Of a stretch of DNA of 64,000 nt, positions 1 through 7,966 are shown in pieces; the first letter of the stretch is position 1, and the number at the start of each line of letters is the position of its first letter. The notes beneath the pieces were generated by a model. It did no database searches, was not told where the DNA came from, and saw only the letters and a list, made by a program, of their open reading frames with translations. Made by a program: the position numbers and the translations under genes. This DNA is from Archangium minus. GTDB taxonomy: Bacteria > Myxococcota > Myxococcia > Myxococcales > Myxococcaceae. Location: the NCBI RefSeq assembly GCF_044360475.1, contig NZ_CP043494.1, forward strand, positions 13,153,193 to 13,217,192, given 5' to 3'.

Positions 1-312
1 CTCGAGGAGGTGGGCCATGCCCGTCTCGCCATAGCCCTCGTGGCGGGAGCCGACGAAGTAGGTGACGTTGACGGTGACGGTGGGCTTGGTGGGGTCGGGG
101 AAGAGGAGGACGCGCAGCCCATTGTCGAGCCGGTACTCGGTGATGCCCTCGACGCTCGTGAAGGGAGCGGGCGAGGTGGCCTTCGACCTGTCACGGGGCT
201 GGGAGGCGACCTTCGCGGGAGCCGAGGCAGGGGTAGGCCCCTTGGCGAGCGCGGGAGCGGAGGCGACAAGGAGGGCCGCGACGAGGAGGCGGAAGCGCGA
301 GGGGAGGGACAT
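1..312 (-). CDS. M16 family zinc protease, N-terminal part (cut by window edge)
   Basis: An open frame runs off the left edge; only about 104 residues are visible. It begins with a signal peptide (MSLPSRFRLLVAALLVASAP, then ALA|KG) followed by a Pro/Ala-rich linker. The N-terminal fold of the insulinase/pitrilysin (M16) family follows: YRLDNGLRVLLFPD, then VNVTYFVGSRHEGYGETG, then MAHLLE. M16 enzymes bind zinc with HxxEH, and HLLE is the first four residues of that motif, so the window ends inside the active site. Family knowledge: these are periplasmic or secreted metallopeptidases, in myxobacteria often encoded as adjacent pairs. The family call is firm; the substrate is unknown. Confidence 0.9.
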   Translation of the reverse strand, partial: MSLPSRFRLLVAALLVASAPALAKGPTPASAPAKVASQPRDRSKATSPAPFTSVEGITEYRLDNGLRVLLFPDPTKPTVTVNVTYFVGSRHEGYGETGMAHLLE

Positions 313-456
313 GCGAGGAGGCCTGCTTTCGCGAGGGAATTCCAGAAGTGCGTCTGGAGGCTACCAACCGGACAAGCCGGGGCCGTGTTCCCGAGGAGGG
401 AAGGAAGAACCAACGCCCAGGGGTGAACGGAGCGGGGGAGGGGAGTGCTCAAAATC

Positions 457-477
457 CCCTCTCCCTCTGGGAGAGGG
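457..477. repeat. REP-like hairpin, copy 1
   Basis: CCCTCTCCC-TCT-GGGAGAGGG, a perfect 9-bp stem with a 3-nt loop, followed by a GGGTGAGGGT-like tail. The same hairpin occurs at 7854-7874 (TTC loop) and 12651-12671, always between genes. It lies between the divergent protease and toxin genes. It may be a dispersed repeat or a transcript end. Confidence 0.7.
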
Positions 478-575
478 TCAGGGTGAGGGTCTTCACCCGG
501 TGCACCGGTGCTCGCAGACCCTCTTCACAGGGTTCACGAGCGTGGAGGCCCCGGTATCGAGCAGGCTACCAGGGT

Positions 576-1799
576 ATGACGAGCGTTCTCTCCATGCCGC
601 GCCTGGCGCTGGCACTGAGCTTCATCGTGTTCGCCACGAGCACTCCGTCCCGGGCGGCAGCACCTCACGAAGAGCCGTCCCGGGCGAGACCCAAGACGGT
701 ACGAGTGGACGCACTGCAGGGTGGCCAGCTGCGGCTCTCCTTCGAGCCGTTACCATCCGACCCGCGCCTGGAGTCCCTGCGGCTGGGGGAAGCACACGAG
801 GTGCTCGACAAGTCCTCACAGTGGGAATCGCGAATGCAGGAGGAATTCCTGTCCCGATACGGTCCGCCCCTGCTGCCTCTGCCGCAGTCACTGGAGACGA
901 GCCGCCTCTACCTGGCCTTGAAGCTCTCCCCCCGCTACATGGGAGCGGGCGTGCGAGAAGCGGCGCGGGAGCTGTTCTCCTCGTCCCTCTTCCTCTCCAG
1001 CGTGGCCCTCTCGGTGTTCGTCTACTTCGCGGCGTGGCTGGCACCCGAACCCGTCTTCACCAAGGCCTTCGTGACGGCGCTGACGCTCCGGCTGGCGCTA
1101 GCGGTGGGCGTCCTGGAGCTCTCTCGGGTGGCTCGAGCATGCGTCCAGCTCTACCAGGAGGCGGAAGCGGCCAAGACAGTGGAGCAGTTGGAGGCCGTAG
1201 CCGAGCGCTTCGGCAAGGCGATGGGTGGCACGGGGCTCCGGGTGTTGATGCTGGTGGCCAGCATGGGAGTGGCCCGGGGTTTGCCCCATGTGCCACAGGG
1301 AGGACTCGGCGCGCTGCTGCGCTCGCCCCGGTTCTCGCTCCCCGAGGGCTTGACCCTGGAAGGTGCGACCACGGTCCAGATGGTGGCCGATGGCACCGTC
1401 CTCGTCGCGGGGGTAGCGGCGGGCACCGCCGCGGCCACCGGCAGCGCCTGCTCCGATGGCGCCCAGCCGAAGGACGGCCACCATTGGCATCACCTCGCCA
1501 CGAACAAGAACGAAATCTCCACGAGCCAAGGGGGGCCATGGACTCCTTTGTTCAAGACTCTCTTCGCGAAGGCAGGGATGAGCCTGGATGCAAAAGAGAA
1601 TCTCGTCTACCTCGCGGGCCACAAGGGTCCTCATTCAGAGGAGTATCATGAGGAAATCCATGAGCGGCTCAGGGTGGCTGTCGCACGATGCCGAACCCAG
1701 GAGCAATGTCGCGACGCATTGATGAGAGAGCTCAAGAGAATCGCGGACGAAGTATGCACTCCCGGGTCACGACTTCATCGGTTGGCGACGAAGCAGTAA
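576..1799 (+). CDS. SitA-like polymorphic toxin with C-terminal AHH nuclease domain
   Basis: 407 residues. It has an N-terminal hydrophobic signal (LALALSFIVFATSTP) ending at SRAAA. The middle is helical and rich in membrane-like segments (about 120-165 and 215-245). The C-terminal domain starts at HHWHHLATNKN and continues with GPWTPLFKTLFAKAGM, then GHKGPHSEEYHEEIHERL; this is the AHH/HNH-like nuclease signature with several His residues. Family knowledge: SitA toxins of myxobacteria pass between kin by TraA/B outer-membrane exchange and kill cells lacking the matching SitI. Known SitA proteins are lipoproteins; no lipobox Cys is visible here, which is odd. ATG 594 is an alternative start. 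The Imm11-like gene starts 22 nt downstream, as expected for a toxin-immunity pair. Call by domain pattern, not by search. Confidence 0.8.
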   Translation: MTSVLSMPRLALALSFIVFATSTPSRAAAPHEEPSRARPKTVRVDALQGGQLRLSFEPLPSDPRLESLRLGEAHEVLDKSSQWESRMQEEFLSRYGPPLLPLPQSLETSRLYLALKLSPRYMGAGVREAARELFSSSLFLSSVALSVFVYFAAWLAPEPVFTKAFVTALTLRLALAVGVLELSRVARACVQLYQEAEAAKTVEQLEAVAERFGKAMGGTGLRVLMLVASMGVARGLPHVPQGGLGALLRSPRFSLPEGLTLEGATTVQMVADGTVLVAGVAAGTAAATGSACSDGAQPKDGHHWHHLATNKNEISTSQGGPWTPLFKTLFAKAGMSLDAKENLVYLAGHKGPHSEEYHEEIHERLRVAVARCRTQEQCRDALMRELKRIADEVCTPGSRLHRLATKQ

Positions 1800-1821
1800 A
1801 GCCATATCGAGGACAATGCGT

Positions 1822-2385
1822 ATGACCCAATATTTCAAGCTGATGGACGACAGGCGATCCCACGATCGTTGGCATCTGGGACCTCCAGTCGACGAGCAGG
1901 GGAAGGAGCTCGACCCCTGGCAATTCGACGAGGGGCGGGTGATCGAGCTGGGATGCGTGCCACGCTTTCCGCTCGACATCCCCGGACGCCCACTGGACTT
2001 CTGCTGGGCCGCCTTCAGCATCCTCGTGGTCCACGAGCGCTTCGTCCGGCTCTTCGAGCGGCTGGGCGTCCAGGAAGTCCAGTTCATCCCCTCCCAAGTG
2101 GAGGGTCACGCCGGGCCCTGGTTCATCCTCAACCCCTTGCGCATCATCCGCTGCATCGACGACGCCCGGTGCGAGGAGGTGCAGTACTTCACTCCCGAGG
2201 ACGGCCAACCCGAGAAGGTGGGGCAGTACCGGGTGGTCGCGGGCATGCGCATCGACCCCACGAAACCAGGCGACGCCCGCATCTTCCGCCCCTGGGGGTG
2301 GACAGGCGCGCTCATCATCTCCGAGGACCTCAAGCAGGCCCTCGAGCGCGAGCACATCACCGGCACGCGCTTCACCGAGGTCTGA
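1822..2385 (+). CDS. Imm11-like immunity protein, probable SitI partner
   Basis: 187 residues, no signal peptide, acidic and aromatic-rich, cytoplasmic. The sequence (MTQYFKLMDDRRSHDRWHLG, later LFERLGVQEVQFIP, then ARIFRPWGWTGALIISEDL) matches the usual layout of imm11 (DUF1629) proteins encoded beside myxobacterial polymorphic toxins. The GAGG at 1809-1812 lies 9 nt before ATG 1822 but only 3 nt before ATG 1816, so 1822 is preferred. It follows the toxin gene by 22 nt and is surely co-transcribed. The inferred role is to neutralise the nuclease domain of the neighbouring toxin. One base after its stop codon begins the 127-bp duplicated hydrolase end. Confidence 0.75.
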   Translation: MTQYFKLMDDRRSHDRWHLGPPVDEQGKELDPWQFDEGRVIELGCVPRFPLDIPGRPLDFCWAAFSILVVHERFVRLFERLGVQEVQFIPSQVEGHAGPWFILNPLRIIRCIDDARCEEVQYFTPEDGQPEKVGQYRVVAGMRIDPTKPGDARIFRPWGWTGALIISEDLKQALEREHITGTRFTEV

Positions 2386-2386
2386 C

Positions 2387-2513
2387 GCCCCCGCCTACCA
2401 GCAGCGTGCGGCGAACGCGGCCAGCTCGCGGTTGAAGCGCCGGGCGTCCTCCCAGAAGGGCGAGTGGCCGGCGTTCGAGTACAGGGACACCAGCGCGCCG
2501 GGCACCACGGAGG
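2387..2513 (-). pseudogene. Duplicated 3' end of the alpha/beta hydrolase gene (copy A)
   Basis: 127 bp that match 4733-4859 in the same orientation with 3 mismatches by my count. On the minus strand it encodes the last about 40 residues of the hydrolase at 4741-5706 (VVPGALVSLYSNAGHSPFWE to AARCW-stop), but nothing of the rest of the gene lies upstream. It is a remnant or recombination scar, not a gene. Confidence 0.9.
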
Positions 2514-2602
2514 GGCGGCGCGAAGGCGGCGCGAGTGCGAGGACCGGGACAGGTGGGGATGTCTGACTTCGTGAGAGCCAGGGCCAAGACGAAGTCTGGG
2601 AG

Positions 2603-3643
2603 CTACGCACCAGACACCAACACCCCGAGCTGAGCGCGGCGCACTCCGAAGAGGTTGAGTGTGAGGCGCGGCTCAGGGGAATCCGCGGCGCGCAGGACAC
2701 GGATGGCATCGGGCCGCAAGGCCCAATCACTCCCGACCCGGTCCCGCTCCCTCTGAACGGAAAACCAGAAAGACGGCCTGCTGTCATCCGCAACCGACTC
2801 ACACGGCCTGCGGTTCACAAGCACGGTTGACACGACAACCGGGGCATCAAAATGCTCCCGTGTTGTGCGGTTACCGCAACTCTTCCTCATGAAATAACCA
2901 ACGCCAGACATGCTGGATTGTGCAGCCCCGCTTCCCATGGAGGTGGCACGAAAGTAGTGAGAGAGGTCGAGGACATAGTCTGGAGCCTTCCCAATGCCGA
3001 GTGGCACCCCTTCAACAACCCCCTTCGATCGAGTAGCACCAATCTCTCCGCAGTATGCGACGTAGATATTGGGATTGCCGTGCAGGAAGCGCGTGTTGTG
3101 GAACTTCTGGGGGACCACACCCCAGTCGGCTCTCCGGGCCAATGCATGGCAATGAGGCTTTCGACCTTCAAAACCCAAGACAACGGGGACTTGGAGGTGC
3201 AGAGCGCCGCGGCCTCGCCCGTCAACACCGAGCACAATCGAGGTGAGCCCCGCATCATGGAGGGTCGTGAATCGCCTTACGAACTCCGTAGCACCCAACA
3301 AACACTTCCGGACGACCTCGACGGCATCACTCTCCGCGGATTGCTCTCGAAGGTCTCCAACCAGAATCCCCGCTGGAAATCCAAGGCACCGCGGCACCGA
3401 GTTGCTTTCCTCGACCAGCTTCAATCCCGAGTTCGCCAATCGGACTCCATGAGTGTTGAAGTCCCCAATCGAACAATTACCGCGGAGACGAAAGTCGGAC
3501 TCCTCGTAGGGGATGAGGGTTCCGATGTCGAAGCGCCCGGGTTTGCCCGGCTCCACGAAGCAATCGAGCAACCACTCCGCAGGTGGTGGCTGATGCCGAC
3601 TTCGACCCTTGGAGTACTTCGCTCGCACGTCTCTGAGCATCAT
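2603..3643 (-). CDS. Hypothetical protein, unrecognised family, lower GC
   Basis: 346 residues. The start is set by AAGGGAG (3649-3655) five bases before ATG 3643. I do not recognise the family. Residues about 35-75 (GKPGRFDIGTLIPYEESDFR, then RGNCSIGDFNTHGVRLANSG) and the middle (PNIYVAYCGEIGA, YVLDLSHYFRA) look like a genuine soluble globular protein with no signal peptide or membrane segment. Third codon positions are mixed and the region is visibly poorer in G+C than its neighbours, which suggests recent transfer. It sits alone on the minus strand inside the segment bracketed by the 127-bp repeats. The C-terminal third reads less convincingly as protein and could hide a frameshift. Confidence 0.6.
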   Translation of the reverse strand: MMLRDVRAKYSKGRSRHQPPPAEWLLDCFVEPGKPGRFDIGTLIPYEESDFRLRGNCSIGDFNTHGVRLANSGLKLVEESNSVPRCLGFPAGILVGDLREQSAESDAVEVVRKCLLGATEFVRRFTTLHDAGLTSIVLGVDGRGRGALHLQVPVVLGFEGRKPHCHALARRADWGVVPQKFHNTRFLHGNPNIYVAYCGEIGATRSKGVVEGVPLGIGKAPDYVLDLSHYFRATSMGSGAAQSSMSGVGYFMRKSCGNRTTREHFDAPVVVSTVLVNRRPCESVADDSRPSFWFSVQRERDRVGSDWALRPDAIRVLRAADSPEPRLTLNLFGVRRAQLGVLVSGA

Positions 3644-3814
3644 GAGGACTCCCTTCTTCCATGAATGCGAGCGCCCCACGTTCAATCAAGGCATATCCTC
3701 GCATCTGCCCTGTGGCTGACGGAGTGCCCCCTGACTGCGGCACGCACTCGCCATCGCCTGTTAATTGTGAAGTTCGTCGCAGCAACCTCTCCAGCATCAC
3801 GCCCCTGGGTGCAC

Positions 3815-4249
3815 ATGCGGCGTACACGGCACACGGCGTTCGGAAGGGCATGGAGTCGCCTGCTCTCAGCGGCACTGACTCTTTCTGGATGCGCGCCGGG
3901 CATCCACGTGCGAGGAGCGGGCCTTCATGCCTCGCCGCGAAGCAATGAGTGTGACAGGACGCCCATGGCGTGCATGCCGCTACGAGACTTCTGCGACCTG
4001 CACCCGGGTGAATGCTTCGGCCCGATGCCCGAGCCTCAGCAGGAGCCCGATGCCCCTCCCGAGGAACAGGCGGCGCCTCCGCCCAACCTGAGCCGGTGCC
4101 TCGATGCATGCGCAGCAGGCGGGGAAGTCCTGCGAACCTTCTGCCGCTCGATCAAGGACCCCAAGCTCAAGGCAGGATGCTGGGGTCTGGAGTTCGTGAG
4201 CGAGACCGCCTGCCGAGGCTGGTGCTTCTGGCACTATGGCAAGAAGTGA
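3815..4249 (+). CDS. Small Cys-rich lipoprotein, hypothetical
   Basis: 144 residues from ATG 3815. The N-terminus is basic then hydrophobic (MRRTRHTAFGRAWSRLL, SAALTLSGC), with lipobox L-S-G-C, so it is probably a lipid-anchored envelope protein. The mature part has many cysteines (NECDRTPMACMPLRDFCDLH, GECFG, RCLDACAAGG, TFCRSI, AGCWG, TACRGWCFWHYGKK) and a Pro/Glu-rich linker (PEPQQEPDAPPEEQAAPPP), suggesting a disulfide-braced secreted domain. The next gene starts 13 nt after its stop, so the two are probably co-transcribed. Function unknown; a toxin or signal role is only a guess from the toxin-immunity gene nearby. Confidence 0.6.
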   Translation: MRRTRHTAFGRAWSRLLSAALTLSGCAPGIHVRGAGLHASPRSNECDRTPMACMPLRDFCDLHPGECFGPMPEPQQEPDAPPEEQAAPPPNLSRCLDACAAGGEVLRTFCRSIKDPKLKAGCWGLEFVSETACRGWCFWHYGKK

Positions 4250-4262
4250 GGCCCGGGAACCC

Positions 4263-4781
4263 ATGACCCCTCGAGCGAAGAAACCCACCAGGAAGGAACT
4301 GGCCAGACCCCATGCGCTCGGCCCGCTCATCGCGGAACGGACCCTGACGGTCGCCGGGCACGATGATTCGTTCGTCCATGTCCGAGTTGGGAAGCCCAGG
4401 AAGGATTCCGCGACGGGCGACTACTTCTGCCCGTTCTCCATCAAGGGACTCCATCCCCAGCGTGTCCACGAAGCCTGGGGGATGGACTCCATGCAGGCGC
4501 TCCAGAACGCCCTGCAGGCCATCCGCATCGAGCTCGCTCCCCATGCCGACAGGCTCAGGTGGGAGGGCGGACAGGACGGTTGGCTGGGATTCCCCAAGGT
4601 GATTCCCGACCTCTTCGGCCCCGCCTTCATACAGCGTCTCGAAAAACTGGTGGACCGCGAGACGGATCGCTTCGCGCGCTCCCTGGAAGAAGCCAGCCGA
4701 CGTGCCGAACAACCAGGCCGGGGAAAGAAGAAGCCCCCGCCTACCAGCAGCGCGCGGCGAACGCGGCCAGCTCGCGGTTGA
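4263..4781 (+). CDS. DUF6968-like protein with a run-on C-terminus
   Basis: 172 residues, soluble. The core (ERTLTVAGHDDSFVHVRVGK, CPFSIKGLHPQRVHEAWGMD, SMQALQNALQAIRIELA, GWLGFPKVIPDLFG, RLEKLVDRETDRFARSL) fits a small family common in myxobacteria that I know as DUF6968, of unknown function. ATG 4263 has GAGG about 9 nt upstream; ATG 4236 would overlap the preceding gene. The last 16 or so residues (PPPTSSARRTRPARG) are encoded by the 127-bp hydrolase repeat read antisense, so the native stop appears to have been lost at the junction at 4733. The gene overlaps the convergent hydrolase gene by 41 nt. Confidence 0.6.
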   Translation: MTPRAKKPTRKELARPHALGPLIAERTLTVAGHDDSFVHVRVGKPRKDSATGDYFCPFSIKGLHPQRVHEAWGMDSMQALQNALQAIRIELAPHADRLRWEGGQDGWLGFPKVIPDLFGPAFIQRLEKLVDRETDRFARSLEEASRRAEQPGRGKKKPPPTSSARRTRPARG

Positions 4782-4859
4782 AGCGCCGGGCGTCCTCCCA
4801 GAAGGGCGAGTGGCCGGCGTTCGGGTACAGGGACACCAGCGCGCCAGGCACCACGGAGG
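4733..4859. repeat. 127-bp direct repeat, copy B (native hydrolase 3' end)
   Basis: Direct copy of 2387-2513 with 3 mismatches. This copy is in its natural setting, the end of the intact hydrolase gene. The two copies bracket 2514-4732, which holds the three unrelated genes. Confidence 0.9.
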
Positions 4860-5706
4860 CGATGTGGTGGCCCGAGGCGGGCAGCACCACGCGGTCCTCC
4901 AGGCCGTGGGACACGAGCACGGGAAGGGTCAGCCGGCTCAGCACGTCGTCGTTGTCCGCGATGCGCGCGCACAGGGCCTCGCGCACGTGGGCCGGCGCCA
5001 GCTCGTTGTAGGTCAGCACCAGGCGCTGGGTCTCCGGCGACACCGGGCGGTGATGCAAGAGCGAGACGAAGCGCTCCAGGGTGTCGCGGCTCGCGTCCTC
5101 GTCCTGCTCGGAGAAGAGCCCGGGGATGAGCGAGCGCAGCTCGGACGAGAGCAGGCTGAAGGCCTCCTCGGAGCCGCACTTCACCATGGAGGACACGAAG
5201 TTCACCCCGGCCAGGTGCTCCTGGCCGTAGTGGCGCAGGTAGTCGGAGACGACCATGCCGCCGTAGGACCAGGCGACGAGCAGGGGCCGCTCCAGCTCGA
5301 GCGCGGTGATGACGGCGTGCAGGTCATCGGCCCACAGCCGCCCGTCACCGTAGGCGCCGTAGGGCTTGCCCGAGTGCCCGTGCCCTCGCAGGTCCACCGC
5401 CACCAACCGGAAGCCCAGGCCCAGGGCGCTGTGGAGCTGGCGCCGCCACGACAGGTAGCACTGGGAGAAGCCGTGCACGAAGAGGATGGGGGGCCCGTAG
5501 AGGTCGCCCGCGTCGTACACGCGCAGGCTCACCCCGCCCGCGCCCTCGAGCGTGTGGACGCGGACGGGAATGGGCTCGGAGAAGGAGAAAGCACCCTCGG
5601 CGTCCCTCATTCCCGGGCTCGCCTCCAGGAGGCTCATGGACGTAGCGGGTTGGACCCGCGCCGGAGGAGAGGGCGTCTGCACGCAAAGTGAGAGGGTGTC
5701 GTCCAT
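4741..5706 (-). CDS. Alpha/beta hydrolase
   Basis: 321 residues from ATG 5706 (an upstream ATG at 5766 is less likely). Classic alpha/beta-hydrolase fold: the oxyanion/strand motif LFVHGFSQCYLSW, then DLRGHGHSGKP, the nucleophile elbow LLVAWSYGGMV (Ser in W-S-Y-G-G), acid-bearing region VLVSHGLEDRVVLPAS and the C-terminal catalytic His in NAGHSPFWEDARRFN. The pattern resembles chloroperoxidase/lactone-hydrolase-like esterases. No signal peptide is clear, so it is probably cytoplasmic. Substrate unknown. Its last 127 bp are duplicated upstream of the toxin-immunity cargo. Confidence 0.85.
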   Translation of the reverse strand: MDDTLSLCVQTPSPPARVQPATSMSLLEASPGMRDAEGAFSFSEPIPVRVHTLEGAGGVSLRVYDAGDLYGPPILFVHGFSQCYLSWRRQLHSALGLGFRLVAVDLRGHGHSGKPYGAYGDGRLWADDLHAVITALELERPLLVAWSYGGMVVSDYLRHYGQEHLAGVNFVSSMVKCGSEEAFSLLSSELRSLIPGLFSEQDEDASRDTLERFVSLLHHRPVSPETQRLVLTYNELAPAHVREALCARIADNDDVLSRLTLPVLVSHGLEDRVVLPASGHHIASVVPGALVSLYPNAGHSPFWEDARRFNRELAAFAARCW

Positions 5707-6046
5707 GGCGGGGGTTGTCCTGTTCGGGAGCGCACGGCTTCCCAGAAGGAATAGGCATCGGTGCAACCCCCGGAACCCCTCCCTCTAGTCCGCGGCTCGC
5801 GTTTTCTCCGGAAACCTTGACTGTTTGGGCTTGCAGGGTCTGCCGGATGACACTCCAGGACGAAGCAGGAGAGGACGCCGGCTGTCCGGGGGAGGGCCGA
5901 AACGCTGTGGGGTGGGAGACGTCTGGCCGCTCGTCACACCGGGGGGCATGGAATGGGAAGAGGGCGAGCGTCGTATGAGGAGGCGGTTAGTAGTAAGCCC
6001 TGCGCATACACGCAGGTGTCACACACAGGTGTCAGGAGCCTGGCGC
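5707..6046. other. Intergenic region between hydrolase and sppA
   Basis: Divergent promoter region of about 340 bp. Short frames cover it, but none has convincing protein character. TTGACT at 5817-5822 could be a -35 element, but no matching -10 is seen. Confidence 0.4.
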
Positions 6047-7837
6047 ATGAAACGCTTCTTCATCGGTTCGCTCGCATTGGTGGGCGCGCTGAGCCTCCTC
6101 TTCGTGGGGGCCGTGGTGGGGCTGGTCATCCTTGGGGCGTCGAACAAGCCCGGGGTGCCGGCAGAGGTGGTGCTGGAGTTGGAGCTGAGCGAGCCCTTGG
6201 AGGAGTACGTGCCGGAGGACTCGCTGGCGGGGGCCTTCGGAGACGAGAAGCTGACGGTGCGGGACGTGGTGGACGCGCTGGAGAAGGCGGGGGAGGACGC
6301 GCGGGTAAAGGCGCTGGTGGTGAAGCTGGACGGGGCGCCGGGGAGCCTGGCGGTGGTGCAGGAGGTGCGCGACGCGGTGAAGGCCTTCCGGGCGAAGGGG
6401 AAGAAGGCGGTGGTGTACGCGGACACCTTTGGCGAGGGCGGGGGCGCGACGGGGGCGTACTACCTGGCCACGGCGTTCGACGAAATCTACATCCAGCCCT
6501 CGGGGGACGTGTCGGTGGTGGGGGCGGCGGTGGAGACGCCGTTTGGGCGCGACATGCTGGCCAAGCTCGGGGTGAAGCCGAGGATGGGCAAGCGCTACGA
6601 GTACAAGGCGGCGGTGAACTCGTACACGGAGCAGACGTACACGGAGGCGCACCGGGAGGAGACGGAGCGCTTTCTGACGAGCCTCTTCGGGCAGGTGGTG
6701 AAGGGGGTGGCGGAGGGCCGCGAGCTGAGTGAGGAGCAGGTGAAGGCGGCCATCGACGCGGCGCCGCTGCTGGGGAAGGAGGCGCTGGAGGCGAAGCTGG
6801 TGGACGGGCTGCTCTACCGCGACGAGGTGTACGCGAAGGTGAAGGAGGAGGCGGGCAAGGGGGCGCAGCTCCTGTACGTGGAGAAGTACCTGGAGCGAGC
6901 GGGGAGGCCGAACACGCACGGCCCGGTGGTGGCGCTCATCTACGGGGCGGGAGGGATTTCACGAGGCCGCAGCCACACCAACCCGATGTCGGGCGAGGTG
7001 ACGATGGGGAGCGAGACGGTGGCGGCGGCGATCCGCAAGGCAGCGGATGACGAGCGGGTGAAGGCGATTGTCTTCCGGGTGGACAGCCCTGGAGGCAGCT
7101 ACGTGGCGAGCGACACGGTGCGCCGCGAGGTGCAGCGGGCGAAGGAGAAGGGCAAGCCTGTCATCGTGTCGATGGGGACGTACGCGGCGAGCGGTGGGTA
7201 CTTCGTGTCGATGGACGCGGACAAGATTGTGGCGCAGCCGGGGACGCTGACGGGGAGCATTGGGGTGTACAGCGGGAAGCTGGTGACGGCGGACTTCTGG
7301 GAGAAGCTGGGGGTGAACTGGGAGACGCTGGCGGTGGGGAAGAACGCGGCGATGTACAGCTCGGACCTGGACTTCACGCCGGAGCAGCTGGCGAAGCACG
7401 AGTCGTCCTTGGACCGGGTGTACGAGGACTTCACGGCGAAGGCGGCGGCGGGGAGGAAGATGCCGGTGGAGAAGCTGCGGGAGGTGGCGAAGGGGAGGGT
7501 GTGGACGGGGGAGGACGCGAAGGAGCGGGGGCTGGTAGACGAGCTGGGAGGCTTCGGGGTGGCGCTGAAGCTGGCGAAGGAGGCGGCGAAGCTGGAGGGC
7601 CCGGTGAAGGTGGAGATGTTCCCGAGGAAGAAGGGGACGGCGGAGGTACTGGCGGAGCTGCTGGGGGAGAAGAAGGGGGAGAACAGCGAAGACGAGGAAG
7701 CGGGAGCGGAGGTGAGCGCGCCGTGGAGTCCGGTGCTGAAGCAGACGCAAGCGCTGTACCAGCTAGGAGTGAAGCTGGGCATGGTGGAGGAGCGCCGTCA
7801 GATGTTGTCCGCCCCAGTCCCGGACACCACCTGGTAA
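6047..7837 (+). CDS. sppA: Signal peptide peptidase SppA, 67-kDa type
   Basis: 596 residues from ATG 6047, with AGGAG at 6034-6038. The N-terminal membrane anchor is FIGSLALVGALSLLFVGAVV. Two tandem crotonase-like S49 domains follow, as in the E. coli-type long SppA. The general-base Lys sits in the N-terminal half (YEYKAAVNSY, K187) and the nucleophile Ser in the C-terminal half (TYAASGGYFVS, S382), so the dyad is complete. Family role: membrane-bound serine protease degrading released signal peptides in the envelope. A charged linker (GEKKGENSEDEEAGAE) near the end is not conserved. Codon use here is extremely G-rich (long runs of gcggcg/gggg). Confidence 0.93.
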   Translation: MKRFFIGSLALVGALSLLFVGAVVGLVILGASNKPGVPAEVVLELELSEPLEEYVPEDSLAGAFGDEKLTVRDVVDALEKAGEDARVKALVVKLDGAPGSLAVVQEVRDAVKAFRAKGKKAVVYADTFGEGGGATGAYYLATAFDEIYIQPSGDVSVVGAAVETPFGRDMLAKLGVKPRMGKRYEYKAAVNSYTEQTYTEAHREETERFLTSLFGQVVKGVAEGRELSEEQVKAAIDAAPLLGKEALEAKLVDGLLYRDEVYAKVKEEAGKGAQLLYVEKYLERAGRPNTHGPVVALIYGAGGISRGRSHTNPMSGEVTMGSETVAAAIRKAADDERVKAIVFRVDSPGGSYVASDTVRREVQRAKEKGKPVIVSMGTYAASGGYFVSMDADKIVAQPGTLTGSIGVYSGKLVTADFWEKLGVNWETLAVGKNAAMYSSDLDFTPEQLAKHESSLDRVYEDFTAKAAAGRKMPVEKLREVAKGRVWTGEDAKERGLVDELGGFGVALKLAKEAAKLEGPVKVEMFPRKKGTAEVLAELLGEKKGENSEDEEAGAEVSAPWSPVLKQTQALYQLGVKLGMVEERRQMLSAPVPDTTW

Positions 7838-7853
7838 CCCAAGCACCAACCCT

Positions 7854-7874
7854 CCCTCTCCCTTCGGGAGAGGG
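7854..7874. repeat. REP-like hairpin, copy 2
   Basis: CCCTCTCCC-TTC-GGGAGAGGG with the same GGGTGAGGGT-like tail as copy 1, 17 nt after the sppA stop. It could also serve as the transcript end of sppA, although no T-run follows. Confidence 0.7.
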
Positions 7875-7966
7875 TCGGGGTGAGGGTATCGAGGACCTCG
7901 GGGTGGAAGTCACTTGAGCGCCACCGTGGTTGACACGCGAAAGGCGGGTCAGCGAGGAAGGGGAGC

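Noticed and set aside
2852..3664. 270-residue plus-strand frame
   Set aside because: Opposite the 346-residue minus-strand gene, which has a good SD and a more protein-like sequence.
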